This document shows positions 44,249 to 55,779 of a stretch of 64,000 nucleotides of DNA, piece by piece. Position numbers and translations under genes: made by a program. Each line of letters starts with the position of its first letter. Positions within the stretch are counted from its first letter, which is position 1. The DNA comes from Jacaranda mimosifolia. Its lineage: Eukaryota; Streptophyta; Magnoliopsida; Lamiales; Bignoniaceae. Location: NCBI GenBank assembly GCA_018894105.1, contig CM032132.1, forward strand, positions 30,307,379-30,371,378. Reading direction: 5' to 3'. The notes beneath the pieces were generated by a model that was not told the origin of the DNA, made no database searches, and saw only the letters and a list, made by a program, of their open reading frames with translations.

Positions 44249-46933
44249 TTAATTCTTTCTTTGAAGAAAACGACATTATATACCAGACTACTACATCTTA
44301 TACCCCACAACAGAATAGCTTAGCAAAAAGAAAAAATAGGACATTAGTTGAAATGGTAAATGCTATGCTTCTAAATGCTAAATTGTCTAATAATCTTTAG
44401 GGTGGTGAAGCTTTGCTTACTGCTTGTCATGTGCATAATAAAGTACCTTCAAGAAAATTAAAATGCACCCCGTATGAGTTATGGAAAGGAAGAAAACTAA
44501 ACTTGAATCATGTAAGAGTACGGGGGTGTATAGCATTCTACAAAGTTGCTGATCCCAAGAGAACTAAATTGGGACCAAGAGCTAATAAACTGTTTTTGTG
44601 GGATATTCAAATAGTTCGAAAGCTTACAGGCTATTGGATTTGGATTCAAACATCATAGTGGAATCTAGGGATGTTGAATTTTTTGAAAATAAGTTCTCTA
44701 AAGATTTCACTGATGAAAATATTGTTCAAACACAACGAACTGTTAATCATGGTTCTTCTTCTAGTAAGAAAACAAAAGTGTCTGATCCTCCTATGGAACA
44801 AAGAAGAAGCCAAAGAACCAAAAAAGTGAAATATTTGGATCTTGATTTCATATCCCCAGACTCTATTGTCTTCATTGTGGAAGGCAGTAGGACCACCGTA
44901 CTTAAAGAAATACCCATCATTTTAAATGTTGAAGGGGATCTTAAAACATTTAAGGAAGCTATGGCTTCAAGAGATTCAGCTTTTTAGAAGGAAGCCATAA
45001 ATGATGAAATGGACTCATTGTTAGTCAATAATACGTGGGTTCTTGTAGACTTGCCACCTGGATGTAAAGCTATTGGCTGTAAATGGGTATTTCGGAGAAA
45101 ATATAATACAGATGGGTCTGTACAAACCTTTAAAGCTAGGTTGGTGGCAAAAGGTTTCAACTAGAAGAAAGGCATAAACTATTTTGATACCTATGCACCT
45201 GTGGCTATCTATATATAAGTTACATGTTCATCAAATGGATGTCAAGACAACCTTTTTAAATGGTGACTTGGATGAAGAGGTGTACTTGGAACAACCTGAG
45301 GGCTTTGTCTTTCCTAGAAATGAAAAGAAAGTTTGCAAATTAATCAAATCACTATATGGCTTTAAGTAAGAACCAAAATAGTGGCATGAAAAGTTTGATT
45401 CTGTGATACTTTCTCATGGCTTTGTTCATAACAATGCTTATAAATGTGTATATTCTAAGTTCACAGACGAATATGGAGTGATTGTCTGCCTTTATGTTGA
45501 TGATATGCTCATCATTGGTACAAATTTGAAGGGTGTGATGGAAACTATGAAGTATTTATTCTCACAATTCAAGGTGAAGGATTTAGGTGAGGTAGATACT
45601 ATCTTAGGTATTAAAGTAAAGAAACATAGTGAGGGCTATGCTTTATGTCAATCCTACTATATTGAAAAAATATTACATAAGTTTAAACATTTGAATATAA
45701 AGGAATTTAATACTCCATACGATGTCTCTACTAAGCTTATTGGAAATTCTAGTAGAGCTATTGCTCAAGTAGAATATGATAGTGCAATAGGAAGTCTTTT
45801 GCATGCCACACATTGCACTAGGTCAGATATTGCTTTCGCAGTATGTAAGTTATCAAGGTACATGAATAACCCTAGTACTGATCATTGGAGAGAAATTGCC
45901 AGAGTTCTGGGATATCTTAAAAGAACCATTAATCTTGGATTATTTTATAAAAATTATCCAGCGATACTAGAAGGCTTTATTGACCTAGTTGGATAACTAG
46001 TGCGAGTGATAATAAATCCACTTTTGGTTGGGTATTTACACTAGGTGGTGGAGCTGTTTGTTGGGGTTCAAAGAAACAAACATGTATCACTCACTCCACT
46101 GTGGAATTTGAATTTGTCGCATTGGCAGCTACATGCAAAGAAGGAGAATGTCTAAGAAATTTACTTTTGGATATAGAGTTGTGGCCACAACCGATGCCAG
46201 CCATTTCTTTATATTGTGATAGCGAAGCTACTATGTCTAGGGTATTCAGCAAGATCTATAATGGTAAATCTAGACATATAAGTTTAAGGCACGAATATGT
46301 GAGACAGTTGATATTAGATGGAATAGTTACAATAATCTATGTTCGTTCGTGTGATAATTTGGCAGATCCTTTTACTAACGGACTCTCAAGAGATTTAGTG
46401 AGATCTACCTCCATTGGAATGGGGCTAAGATCCTTTTATTAAATCAGCAGTAATAGGAACCCAACCTTCATATAACAAAGTTCAATGGGTACAAACAAGT
46501 TACTGACAACTAATTGAGGTACTAACACTTGTGTTGGTGCGGTATTGTTATGATAGTTAGGGTGGGTAGCTTACTCTTAATGAAGTTTTACCTAAAATAA
46601 TAGGGGTGTAATGAAACTTCACTTAGATGAACATCAGAAGTGGTGTTGCGTCTAGCAGAGGTTTGACGTTAACCTTTGCATATGTTTATGATACCAGGTG
46701 GAGCACACGGCCATAACAAGTGCTCAAGGTTAATAAGAGCTTCCTTTATGATTAGATAACTTATGTGTGCGGTATTTTCGGTTTTAATGGGTAGGAATCA
46801 TGGTTTAGAGCTTAAGGCCACTATTGATTTCATTAAAACTTTGAAATACTTGTACTCATTGAAGCTTCAAATAGAAAAATACCTTTTTGTATGCATAAGT
46901 TTGTCAAAACTTATATTTGTTCAATACGAGAAT

Positions 46934-46946
46934 CTAAGTGGGGGAT
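46934..46946 (+). other. polypurine tract of the copia element
   Basis: AAGTGGGGGA directly precedes the TG of the 3' LTR. This is the standard form of the tract in plant copia elements and fixes the LTR boundary. Confidence 0.85.
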
Positions 46947-47683
46947 TGTTGGAATATCTTGTTAGCTTGTGTATTGAAAAAAGGAAAATAATTATGTGGG
47001 AGTTTGTCCACAAAGGAAAATAGCGAAAGAGTTTTATTGTATATAAAGTACTTGTAGTATATAATATCTGAATAAAAGATCATGAAAAGTGTTGGAGCTA
47101 ATATATATTATTTATATTTAAAAGCACTTAGCACTTTGCACGTTTGTGCGCATGCGTGTAAATTAATATAATTCTACAAGTTACTTGTTTCAATTTTTAT
47201 TTACATAATTATTTAATTATTTAATTATTATTTAATTATGAAATAAAATAAAGGTCATATTTTCTATGAGAAGATTTAATTTTTCATGAAAAGTTGTATC
47301 AGATGATTTGAGTTAAACAAACATATTGTTTAACTTAAAGGGTGTACCAATTCATAGTTAATGGATGTACTGTTTCATTGATTATAAATACACAAGGATC
47401 TCTACAAATTTAACGTGAAGAAAACAAGCTAAAAAAAGAAATAATTCTACAATCTCTGTTCTTTACAAATATATTACTAGAAATCATAAAAGAAGTTTTG
47501 AAGGAACTTTTCGAGATTGCCACTTGCAGAGTTTGGTGGTTTTGTTGTATCTTGAGGGTGAATTGCCTTATTAGATCCATAGGCAACTCTTTAGAGTGGG
47601 GGCAAAAATCACCTTAAGGATAGTGTCATCACATCTCAAGATCACGGTCAAATTTGCTGTTTTCATCTAAAGGTTTTCTAACA
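46947..47683 (+). repeat. 3' LTR of the copia element (737 bp)
   Basis: Starts TGTTGGAATATCTTG and ends TTTTCTAACA, collinear with 39669-40408. The conserved TATAAATAC is at about 47384-47392. Small indels and substitutions distinguish the two LTRs along their whole length. Confidence 0.93.
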
Positions 47684-48214
47684 TGATTTTATAATTATCC
47701 TATATGTAAGAGTATTAGATGCAAGTATGCATTTGTGTATATGTTTTCCTCAAAAATGAAGAGAAAAGATTACATAATACACACATAAAACTAATTAACT
47801 GACATGTTAAGTTGAACTATTTTTTAATAACAATTAAATACAATACACAAACATATTTACAGTAATTATCTAATGTATTACACAATAATGATAATTTAAA
47901 GTAACACAACAAGTATGATTTATTTTATGAAAATAAATTTATTATTACTACTAGTAATTAGGGCACACTCAATATGCTTGCACCCATGCCTTACTAGCTG
48001 GGAGATATATTTATTAGTAATGGCCATTAATAGAGAAAAGTAATAAAATAGTATAGATGAGAGAAAAGACTAAAAAATATTATTCAGAATACCAAGTGAT
48101 AATAATGGAGTAACTAGTGCAGGATGGTAGTTATTTTATATATTTTTGAAAATTAGAAAATAATTAGAATATTTAAGAAAAAGTACTTGAAAGCATAGCA
48201 AAAGGGATTAGGCG
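47684..48214. other. AT-rich spacer between two retroelements
   Basis: No gene and no element boundary other than those of the flanking LTRs is seen. Confidence 0.5.
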
Positions 48215-51011
48215 TGCAGCATCCTTACCAAGATAAGGGACTTGACTTGGGATACAACTCATTAACACCTAATTCAATGCACCACTAGACAAATGATCAC
48301 AATAAAATTTAGCTACGAAACTCACAAATACACAAAAAAATTACATATGGTATGATAGTTTCAGGCTTACATACTCAATCACAACTTTTTAAGTTTAGAG
48401 GTCTTGCACAACTAGTAGCTAGATACAAAACTATTTACATTGGTCTCGAGCATGCTCAAACCTCATACCTTTTTTAAGACTCTATACAGGAAAAAGAATC
48501 AAGAAACATACAAGAAATATAAGTCCTAAGGACCTAGTGAGGGATCAGAGATAGGAAAAGACAATTAAACAACAAAATCATAGAACTATCAATAGGAAAG
48601 CTTGTTCAAAATGAAATTAGCAAGACTAGTTGAAAGGAATCAAATGGATCATGAATACTCACAAAGTATAAGAATAAAGATAACAATGCAATAACCACAT
48701 AGAGCTCACTAACAAGATTTAAAGCCAAACAATCAGAGGGGTTGTTGGTGGTTTCCAACCTCATAACTTCCCAAAATATATCAAAAGAAAGGGCTTCCGT
48801 ATTTCTCCATTGCTAAAGTGATTAGCTTGGCATAACAACCAACACACACATACACACACATGGCATGGCTGGCCGCATGCCAATCCCTCACTCATAGATA
48901 GTGAACCTCCAGCTGCTACGAGGTAGAATCACCAGTGGGTGCTAGCTGGGAGACCAGCCACCATCAGTCCATTTTGTCATGTCATCTTTTCGAGCTTAGT
49001 CCCTGGCCCAAAATTCCCCAAGGGTGTCCCTAAGGGTACCAACAACTGAGTAGAAGTTAAACAAGCAATCAATTGGTCGACACAACTGTTTCAACACTAG
49101 TACAATATAGCTAGTTTAGAAAGATGAAACAATTGGTCGGCAAGGCCATTTTCAATAATAATGTAGAATAAAGACCTTAGAAAAAGATCAGACAATCGAT
49201 CGACAAGATTGTATCAATAGTATTTTGACAAAATCAATAATTATGGATGGAATTAGCCTATAAGGCTAAGGACTGCAAAGAACACTAATTTTTCAAACTT
49301 CAAAAAAAGTTCTAAACATCAAGACGATGGCAAACTAGTAAAACATATACGAACAAATCGAGATTCACGATTAATAGACATAATCTTTTTCCCAGCAATA
49401 AAAGGGGTTGTAACCTCACCTTTAGTCTTAATAGCAATACTACTGGTGTCCTACTACCCTGGGAGATCTGGGTCCTCGCCAGCTATTTCAATGAAATGCA
49501 TTTAAACAGCAATATGTTTATATAGTATTCTTTTAACAGTAGTTAAAACTACTTACACATTTTAATGTTATTAATTTCCTTATTTCGTGTGGAATATCTT
49601 GCTTATCTATTTTTTTTATTTGGTTTACAAACGGCCAAATTACACTATAATACGCTAATTTTCTCGATCGTCTAAGTTATTTTACTAGAATTGTCATACA
49701 TTCATGGTCAACTTACAACCAATTTCTAAGCATGCCACTTTGTTAAATAATGCCAATATAGTGATTATTAGCTTTAGATTAATATTGTACTCTCTTATCA
49801 ACAATATTCGTTCTAATAATCTAAGCCCATGACTTGATAAATCTAGACTATTTGTATGAATTTGGCATGTTTTCCTATTAACAATTAATCTTCACAATGT
49901 TACATAATTGGCTTCCTTATTACACCAATTATCTTAATTAATGATAATTAGGTCCTAATTAGTAGATTCGGTTCCACACATTACTTTATGTTGAATTCGC
50001 ACTTACTCACTCCGGTCCATAATCATAAATTTGGTCTAAATAGCTCAAATTTTACATCAAAACCTTAACAACACTTCAATTATATCAAATCAAAAAATAT
50101 TTAACCTTTTAATTGAAATTTACCAAATTAACCAAATTTGGAACCAATCTACAGTCAAAAGTCAACACGCATGCGTTCTAGGTGTCGTTTTAAAGCTGTT
50201 GCCCTCTAACCACCATGTTGCGTAGCCGGCCGCTAGAGCTCCGCTATGTGCCACTCCCAAAACCAAGTTGTGAGACCATTAATCAGTGCGTCTCTTCACG
50301 CTTGAAAAACCCCCCTAATAAATTTGTATCCCCAAAGTCAAAATTTCAATTAATTTGCTTTGAAATACTAAACTCATCGTTGGTCGCTGCCACTCCAATT
50401 CTCAAATTCCTACTCATGATCGAAGTTGGGAATTGAAATTACCAATCTCTTCTACTCACCAAGCCTGTTAGTTTCCACCCCTAGGTTTTGATCAATAGTC
50501 GCCGAGACGCGCGACTGCTATAGCCCCATTTGCTCACCTTTGACCTTCGTTTGCCGTTGTTTTGTTGGTTGTTTTGGGATTATTTTGGTATAGTTGTGTT
50601 CACTGTGAAGAGGGAAAAGAAATGGTTAGTTTGGTTTTGAAATTTCTGACGCCGGCAAGAGAGTTTCGATGAGAGTTTGAAAAGGCTATATGTGAAATTT
50701 TGAAGAAAAATGGGGGGAAGAGGGAATGCTATTTATATTTTCAAATTTTAGAATTTACAAAGGGATCCCAAAATTTCCTTTCACCTTTCAATTTAACCCC
50801 TTGACATTCTAGTGCCTCACATTGACCATCTTCTCTTTCAATTTACTCCCTTCGCTTTTTTTCTTTTTTTTTTTACAAATTAGCCTTACGGACTTCTTCA
50901 ATTTTTGTGATTAAGTTTTATTTAATTAATTTTTTGATACTTAAGTTTTTCCTAATATTCAATTGAGACCCTAGGGATTTTTCCATATTTAGAAAATCCA
51001 AAGGTGTTACA
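48215..51011 (-). mobile_element. 3' LTR of a Ty3/gypsy chromovirus (about 2.8 kb)
   Basis: On the minus strand it opens TGTAACACC immediately after a polypurine tract. A minus-strand TATAAAT lies at 50731-50737. The far end at 48215 is inferred by alignment in the mind to the end of the solo LTR (…ttatcttggtaaggatgctgca against …ttatcctaaggaggggtgccaca) and from the shared CCTCACTAgGTCCTTaGGACTTA phrase. The ORF-like frames in it are not genes. Confidence 0.65.
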
Positions 51012-51026
51012 ATTCTCCTCCCTTAA
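51012..51026 (-). other. polypurine tract of the chromovirus
   Basis: TAAGGGAGGAGAAT on the minus strand stands between the end of pol and the TG of the LTR, as in plant Ty3/gypsy chromoviruses. Confidence 0.8.
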
Positions 51027-54000
51027 GAGAAGCTGATCCCCAGATTCTCACATGGCCACTGTAAGTGCTCATAGTAGTGCTGGCGCATATGATCTTCTCG
51101 TTCCCATGTCGATTTTTCCATATTATGATTTTGCCACAGTACTTTCACTTGAGGAATCTTTTGATTTTGAAGCTCTCGAAACTTTCGATCTAAGATATGG
51201 GTTGGTTGCTCTTCATATGTCAAGTTGTGTTCCAGTGGTAGGTCTTCGTATGCAATGATGTGAGAAAGATCGGGGTGATATTTATGGAGCTGCGATACAT
51301 GAAAGATGTCATGTATTCCGATAAAATTTTAAGGTAGTATCAATCGGTAGGCCATTGGCCTAACTCATTTGCCGATTTCATAGGAACTTACGTATCTCAG
51401 GTTGAGCTTCCTACTTTTCTCGATTCTTCAAATATCCTTTCATAGAGATATTTTAAGGAATACCTTGTCACCTACCTTGAATTCCAAGTCCCTTCTCCGC
51501 TTATATGCATAGGTTTTCTGCCGATCTTGAGATGCTTTCATTATCCGCTTTATCATCTGAACTTTATTAGTGGTCTCTTTTATCAATTCCATCCTTGAAG
51601 TCCTTGCGGTCTTATCATCGGTGCTTCTCTATTAATCAAGATCTCAATGTAAAGGAGATCGATATTTCCTTTTATAGAAGGCTTTGTAGGGGGCCATTTG
51701 TATGGTGGACTAGTAGCTGCTGTTGTAAGTAAATTCAATTAGTGGGAGATGTTTGCCCTAGCTTTCACCAAAATCTAAGACACATGCTCGAAGCATATCT
51801 TCCTGTATTCGAATAACCCTTTTAGACTGACCATCAGTTTGGGGGTGAGCAACAGAGCTAAACTGTAACCTCATCCCAAGATGCTCTTGTAAGCATTTCC
51901 ATAATCTTGAGGTGAATTTAAGGTCTCGATCTGATATGATGTTGATAGGAGTTCCATGTAATCGAACTACTTCTCTAATGTACAATTATACTAACTTATC
52001 AACTTTAAAATGTAACCTAACTGGCAGAACATCTATAGCTTGGTCATCATGTCCACTATCACCTAGATGCCATCATATCCCCCTCGGTCTCTTGGTAAAC
52101 CCATTACAAAGTCCATAGTTATCTGCTCCTATTTCTAATCCTAAATCGAAAGTGATAGTAGCATTTTTGGCGGCAGTTGATGTTCTACCTTCACTAACTA
52201 GTAGGCTAGAGATTTCTGTACGTAGTTTGCGACATCTTTCTTCATCCCATCCAACTAGAATTACTTTTTCAGATCCTGATACATCTTTGTGGCTTAGGGA
52301 TAAACAACATATTTTGCCTTATGAGCTTCTTCTAATAGTCTTCCTTATCCTTTCTAGCACACATATTAGTTGGCAGAATAGAAGATTGCCTTGACTATCG
52401 ATACTGAATTTGAATTCTCTTGATCTTGCAATGGCTTCTTTCTGCTCCTGGATTTAGTAGTCATTTACTTGAGACCGTCTTATATCATCATATAGTTCTA
52501 GCTGCACACTTAACCCTACCATGCTCATTGTTTCATTATTACTATAATGTCTTCCCTTTAACTCTCTAGTGCTTCCTATCCTAGCATTTGTGCTATTCTG
52601 GTTGACTTATGGCATCTGCTACCATGTTTGCCTTTCTCGGGTGGTAGACAATAGAACAATCATAGTTTTCTAAATTTTATCCACTTTCATTGCCGCATAT
52701 TTAATTCTTTCTGAGAGTGTAAGTACTTCAGACTCTTATGATTTGTGAACACCTCAAAGGTGGCTCCATAGAGATAATGTCACCATTTGGCCATTGCAAA
52801 AATTATTGTTGCAAGTTCTAGGTCATGAGTGGGACAATTCTGCTTATGTGGCTTGAGCTTTCTCGACGCGTAGGCGATGACTCGCTCTTTCTACATTAAC
52901 ATGCAACCGAGCCCCTTCTTAGATGTGTCTGTATAAACCAAAAACTTTCTAGTCCTTCGGGAAGGGCTAAAACTAGAGCTAAGGTCAGCTGGTCTTTCAA
53001 CTCTTGGAAACTCTTTTCACAGTTCTCATTCCATTCAAATGGTTAGTCTTTTGAGTTAATTTAGTTAATAGGTCGGCTATTTTAGAAAAATCTTCAACGA
53101 ATCTCCGATAGTAACCGGTAAGTCCCAAAAATCTCCGTACTTCTGTCACATTCTCATGTCATTTCGAGTTGATTATTGCCTCTATCTTAGTAGGATCGAC
53201 CTCTATCCCATCTTTAGATATGATGTGTCCCAAAAAAGTCATTTTTTCTAATTAGAACTCGTATTTATTGAACTTTGCATATAGCTTGTGCTTTCTAGGA
53301 GTTCTTAAAACCAAGTGTAAATGTTCCATATGTTCTTCTTTGGTCCTTGAGTGCATAAGAATATCATCAATAAATATTACCATGAACTGGTGTAAAAGGA
53401 TATCCGAGGCATCATATCCATGAATACTACCAAGGTATTAGTCAGACCAAATAGCATCCCAGCAAACTCATAATGACCATAATGGGAGTTAATACAGTCT
53501 TTGGTGTGTTTTCTTCACTGATCTTTATTTGGTAGTATCCCTACCTCAAGTCCAATTTTGAGAAAACTATAGATCCCTATAGAAAGTCAATTCCTCCACA
53601 TGAGGTAAGGGGTATTTGTTCTTAATAGTGACCATGTTCAACTCCCGCTAGTCTATACTCATTCTCAAAGTCCTATCCTTCTTCTTTACGAACAATACCG
53701 ATGGTCTCCACTAAAAGGTACTAGGCCTTATGAACCTTTCTCCAATAGCTCGTGGAGTTGTTTCTTCAGTTCTTTCAATTCTGTAGATGCCATCTGATAG
53801 GGGGTTCCGGAGAAAGATGTCACACCAGGAAGAGTGTGGATGAAAAAATTCTATCTCTCGATTTGGGGGTAATGAATCCAATTCTTCTGGTAACATGTTT
53901 GGATATTCGACTGTTACTTCTATTTCTTTTAGCTTGGGTTTATCCTGAGGTTTGTTGATAGGGTATGTTAGGAATCCCTGTCTTTCTTCTCTCAAAATCC

Positions 54001-54118
54001 TCCTAGTCTCCACCGCAGATATGACAGGTATTGGGGAGGTCGATTCTTTAGAACTACTAAGTCCATAGTTATCTAGTGTATTGCTTCCTCTTATTCTTTC
54101 CCTAGATTGAGGAATCAA
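51023..54118 (-). pseudogene. decayed pol of a Ty3/gypsy chromovirus (RT, RNase H, integrase, chromodomain)
   Basis: Reading right to left, a leading piece (54118-53711) has LPEELDSLPPNREIEF and ends GERFIRPSTF, the entry to reverse transcriptase. RT and RNase H follow with many stops (RELN, KYPLP near 53640-53600; FEVFTNHKSLKYL near 52740). The integrase core is clear at 51985-51758 (YIREVVRLHGTP, SDRDLKFTS, HPQTDGQSKR, EDMLRACVLDF). The last piece (51223-51023) is a chromodomain-like end: LDRKFRELQNQKIPQVKVLW and STWEREDHMRQHY. The order and the chromodomain place it among chromoviruses, probably Tekay/Del. Gag and protease are absent, so the element is truncated near 54118. Confidence 0.85.
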
Positions 54119-55615
54119 GAGATATTAAGAGTCAAATTAATCAGTATATAGTGTAAAATAATTTGCTGCTGTGTATAAGGATGGATCTAGGGCACAAATA
54201 GGGTTAATTGCCCTCCTAGCTTATGTTTTTATATACACATATATATTTAAAATTTAATGATAATTAACTTAATTAATTTAAATTTCAAAAGAATAGAACA
54301 TTTAATATTAATTAAAAGTACTTAATTTTTAATTGTCATTCATCAAATTTTGAAAAAATTAACTTTTTGCTAGACCTTAGATTAAAAGTTAATTATTTAG
54401 ATTTATTCAATTAAATTAAAATTATTTTTAATTAAAATAAAAATAAAAATAAACTGTTTAAATCTTTACCTATTTTATTATTGTAAAACTCAAATAAAAT
54501 CTTAAATCCATAGTCATAATCAAGTAATCAAGTGAGATAATTAGTTTTATTTGTTTAAAAAAAGCGTCACAAGAGTTTATCAAAGAAAGCTCAAGGTACT
54601 TGTAAAACAAATAAGATCCCCCCCTAATTTCAATGAAATTGAGATAACGAGATAAAACGGTGAACACCATGTGAAGAATTAAGATGCTTGCTCTTCTTTA
54701 CTTTCTCTCCCAAACTATACATGGACTTACTATAGTAAGCCTATCATGAGGGAAACTTGACTAACATGCATGAACTCACCAATTCGTAATGTTTTTCTCA
54801 GTATAGATCTTCATTGCCATGGGTCCACGTCCAGCATGGTCTGTTGAGGGTTTGAGATAATATCATAATACATTATTGGGAGTCAAGAAAATGTACTTGA
54901 AAGAGTTTGGAGGGATGACGAGTATGAGTTCCAACCTTTGTGAGTTCTGGAAAGATTGGCCCAGTTATATATGAGGTTTCTCCACACAGTAAGAACTAAA
55001 TGAAACCTCAATTTTTCTTTAGTATATTGCATAGAAGTTTATTGAAATGTTTGGCCCATAGCTTGAAAGTTGTCGACGCTGCCACATATATATAGCGGAT
55101 TAGAACCATTTGAAATTAAAAATAAATTAGGTAATGTGACACTTCGAAGTGGCAACTAATGTGGAGCATGAAGCAAGCTTTCAAGGTTGGAAAAAAAGTT
55201 GAACAACGCCAAGTATGGCCATTTGAAGTACTAACCAAATATATATTTCTTTCTTTTTTTGTGAAGGTTATTTTAGTCTTCGAATATTATCCCAATTTTA
55301 TCATCCATCAAAGTAAATAATTAATAAAAATATCAACTTTTATTAGTATCTTATCTCATAAAATAAATATACTTTCTAAATATAAAATTATTCTAATTAT
55401 TAATTTCATTCATCACTTCATTCTACCAGACTACATCCTATTTTACCAAGTAAATGGACCTTAAGTGAGGTAGATAATATAAAGGTACCCATGTTAGCCA
55501 GGACTTTCTCATGCGCTTGGTCACTTCGACAACTTATGATCAATTGGGATTCTTTATTTTATTAAAATATATATACTAAATATATATTAAATAAATCTTT
55601 ATAAAAAAAATTATT
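54119..55615. other. AT-rich intergenic stretch, no gene seen
   Basis: No coherent coding frame. The sequence is partly very AT-rich (54230-54460) and partly mixed. No element ends were recognised. Confidence 0.5.
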
Positions 55616-55618
55616 AGC

Positions 55619-55765
55619 TATGTTTGGTTATATTCTGCCAAAATAAATTCATTTTGTCAAAATGTAACCAAACATGTGGGTTGATTTTTTGCCACAACAT
55701 TAAATACCTGATCCCCAAAATACCCCTTCAGATCAATTCGCTTATTACCAAAAGTCCCATGCATC
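55619..55765 (-). repeat. second copy of the ALDH intron-1 MITE family (reverse orientation)
   Basis: Reverse-complemented, this stretch matches 34275-34412: ttttggtaataa.c.aattgat.tgaaggg.tattttggg, then a tcaacccacatgtttggtta phrase, then the near-palindromic end. The first 57 bases (55619-55675) form an inverted repeat with arms tatgtttggttaYatt. The remaining left part of the family is absent or too diverged to see. Confidence 0.65.
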
Positions 55766-55779
55766 CAGCATTTTCATAT

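Larger units (their letters stand above)
40431..46442 (+). pseudogene. decayed copia gag-pol polyprotein
   Basis: The frame opens at ATG 40431 (Gag, with LDRFNGTNFTSWRDRMKF). The main landmarks follow in order: a CCHC knuckle CWNCGKPGHLKRDC at 41220-41261, a protease WFDSGA near 41415, the integrase HHCC region (HRFAHVN near 41812, then CIQAK) and DDFSRF, reverse transcriptase with WVFRRKYNTDG near 45085 and the active-site YVDDM near 45493, and RNase H with [10 protein letters not shown] and [10 protein letters not shown] up to the stop near 46440. Stops at 40623 (TAG), 41142 and 44398, plus several frameshifts, make it non-functional. Integrase is split by the insertion at 42191-44248. Confidence 0.9.
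39669..47683 (+). mobile_element. Ty1/copia retrotransposon with both LTRs, interrupted
   Basis: Two direct LTRs (39669-40408 and 46947-47683) enclose a decayed gag-pol and an intact polypurine tract. The order protease, integrase, reverse transcriptase, RNase H is that of Ty1/copia. A 2.06-kb insertion at 42191-44248 splits integrase. The flanking pentamers CGGTT and TGATT match at three of five bases, so the target duplication is decayed or the element has recombined. The two LTRs differ at roughly one base in ten over their first 165 bases by eye, which indicates an old insertion. It begins 107 bases after the ALDH stop codon in the same orientation. Confidence 0.92.

Noticed and set aside
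48215..51011. Idea of an independent gene around 50215-50436 because of higher GC and a 73-codon frame
   Set aside because: The position falls inside the chromovirus 3' LTR, bounded by the polypurine tract and TGTAACACC. The minus-strand TATA and leader-like GC patch explain it.
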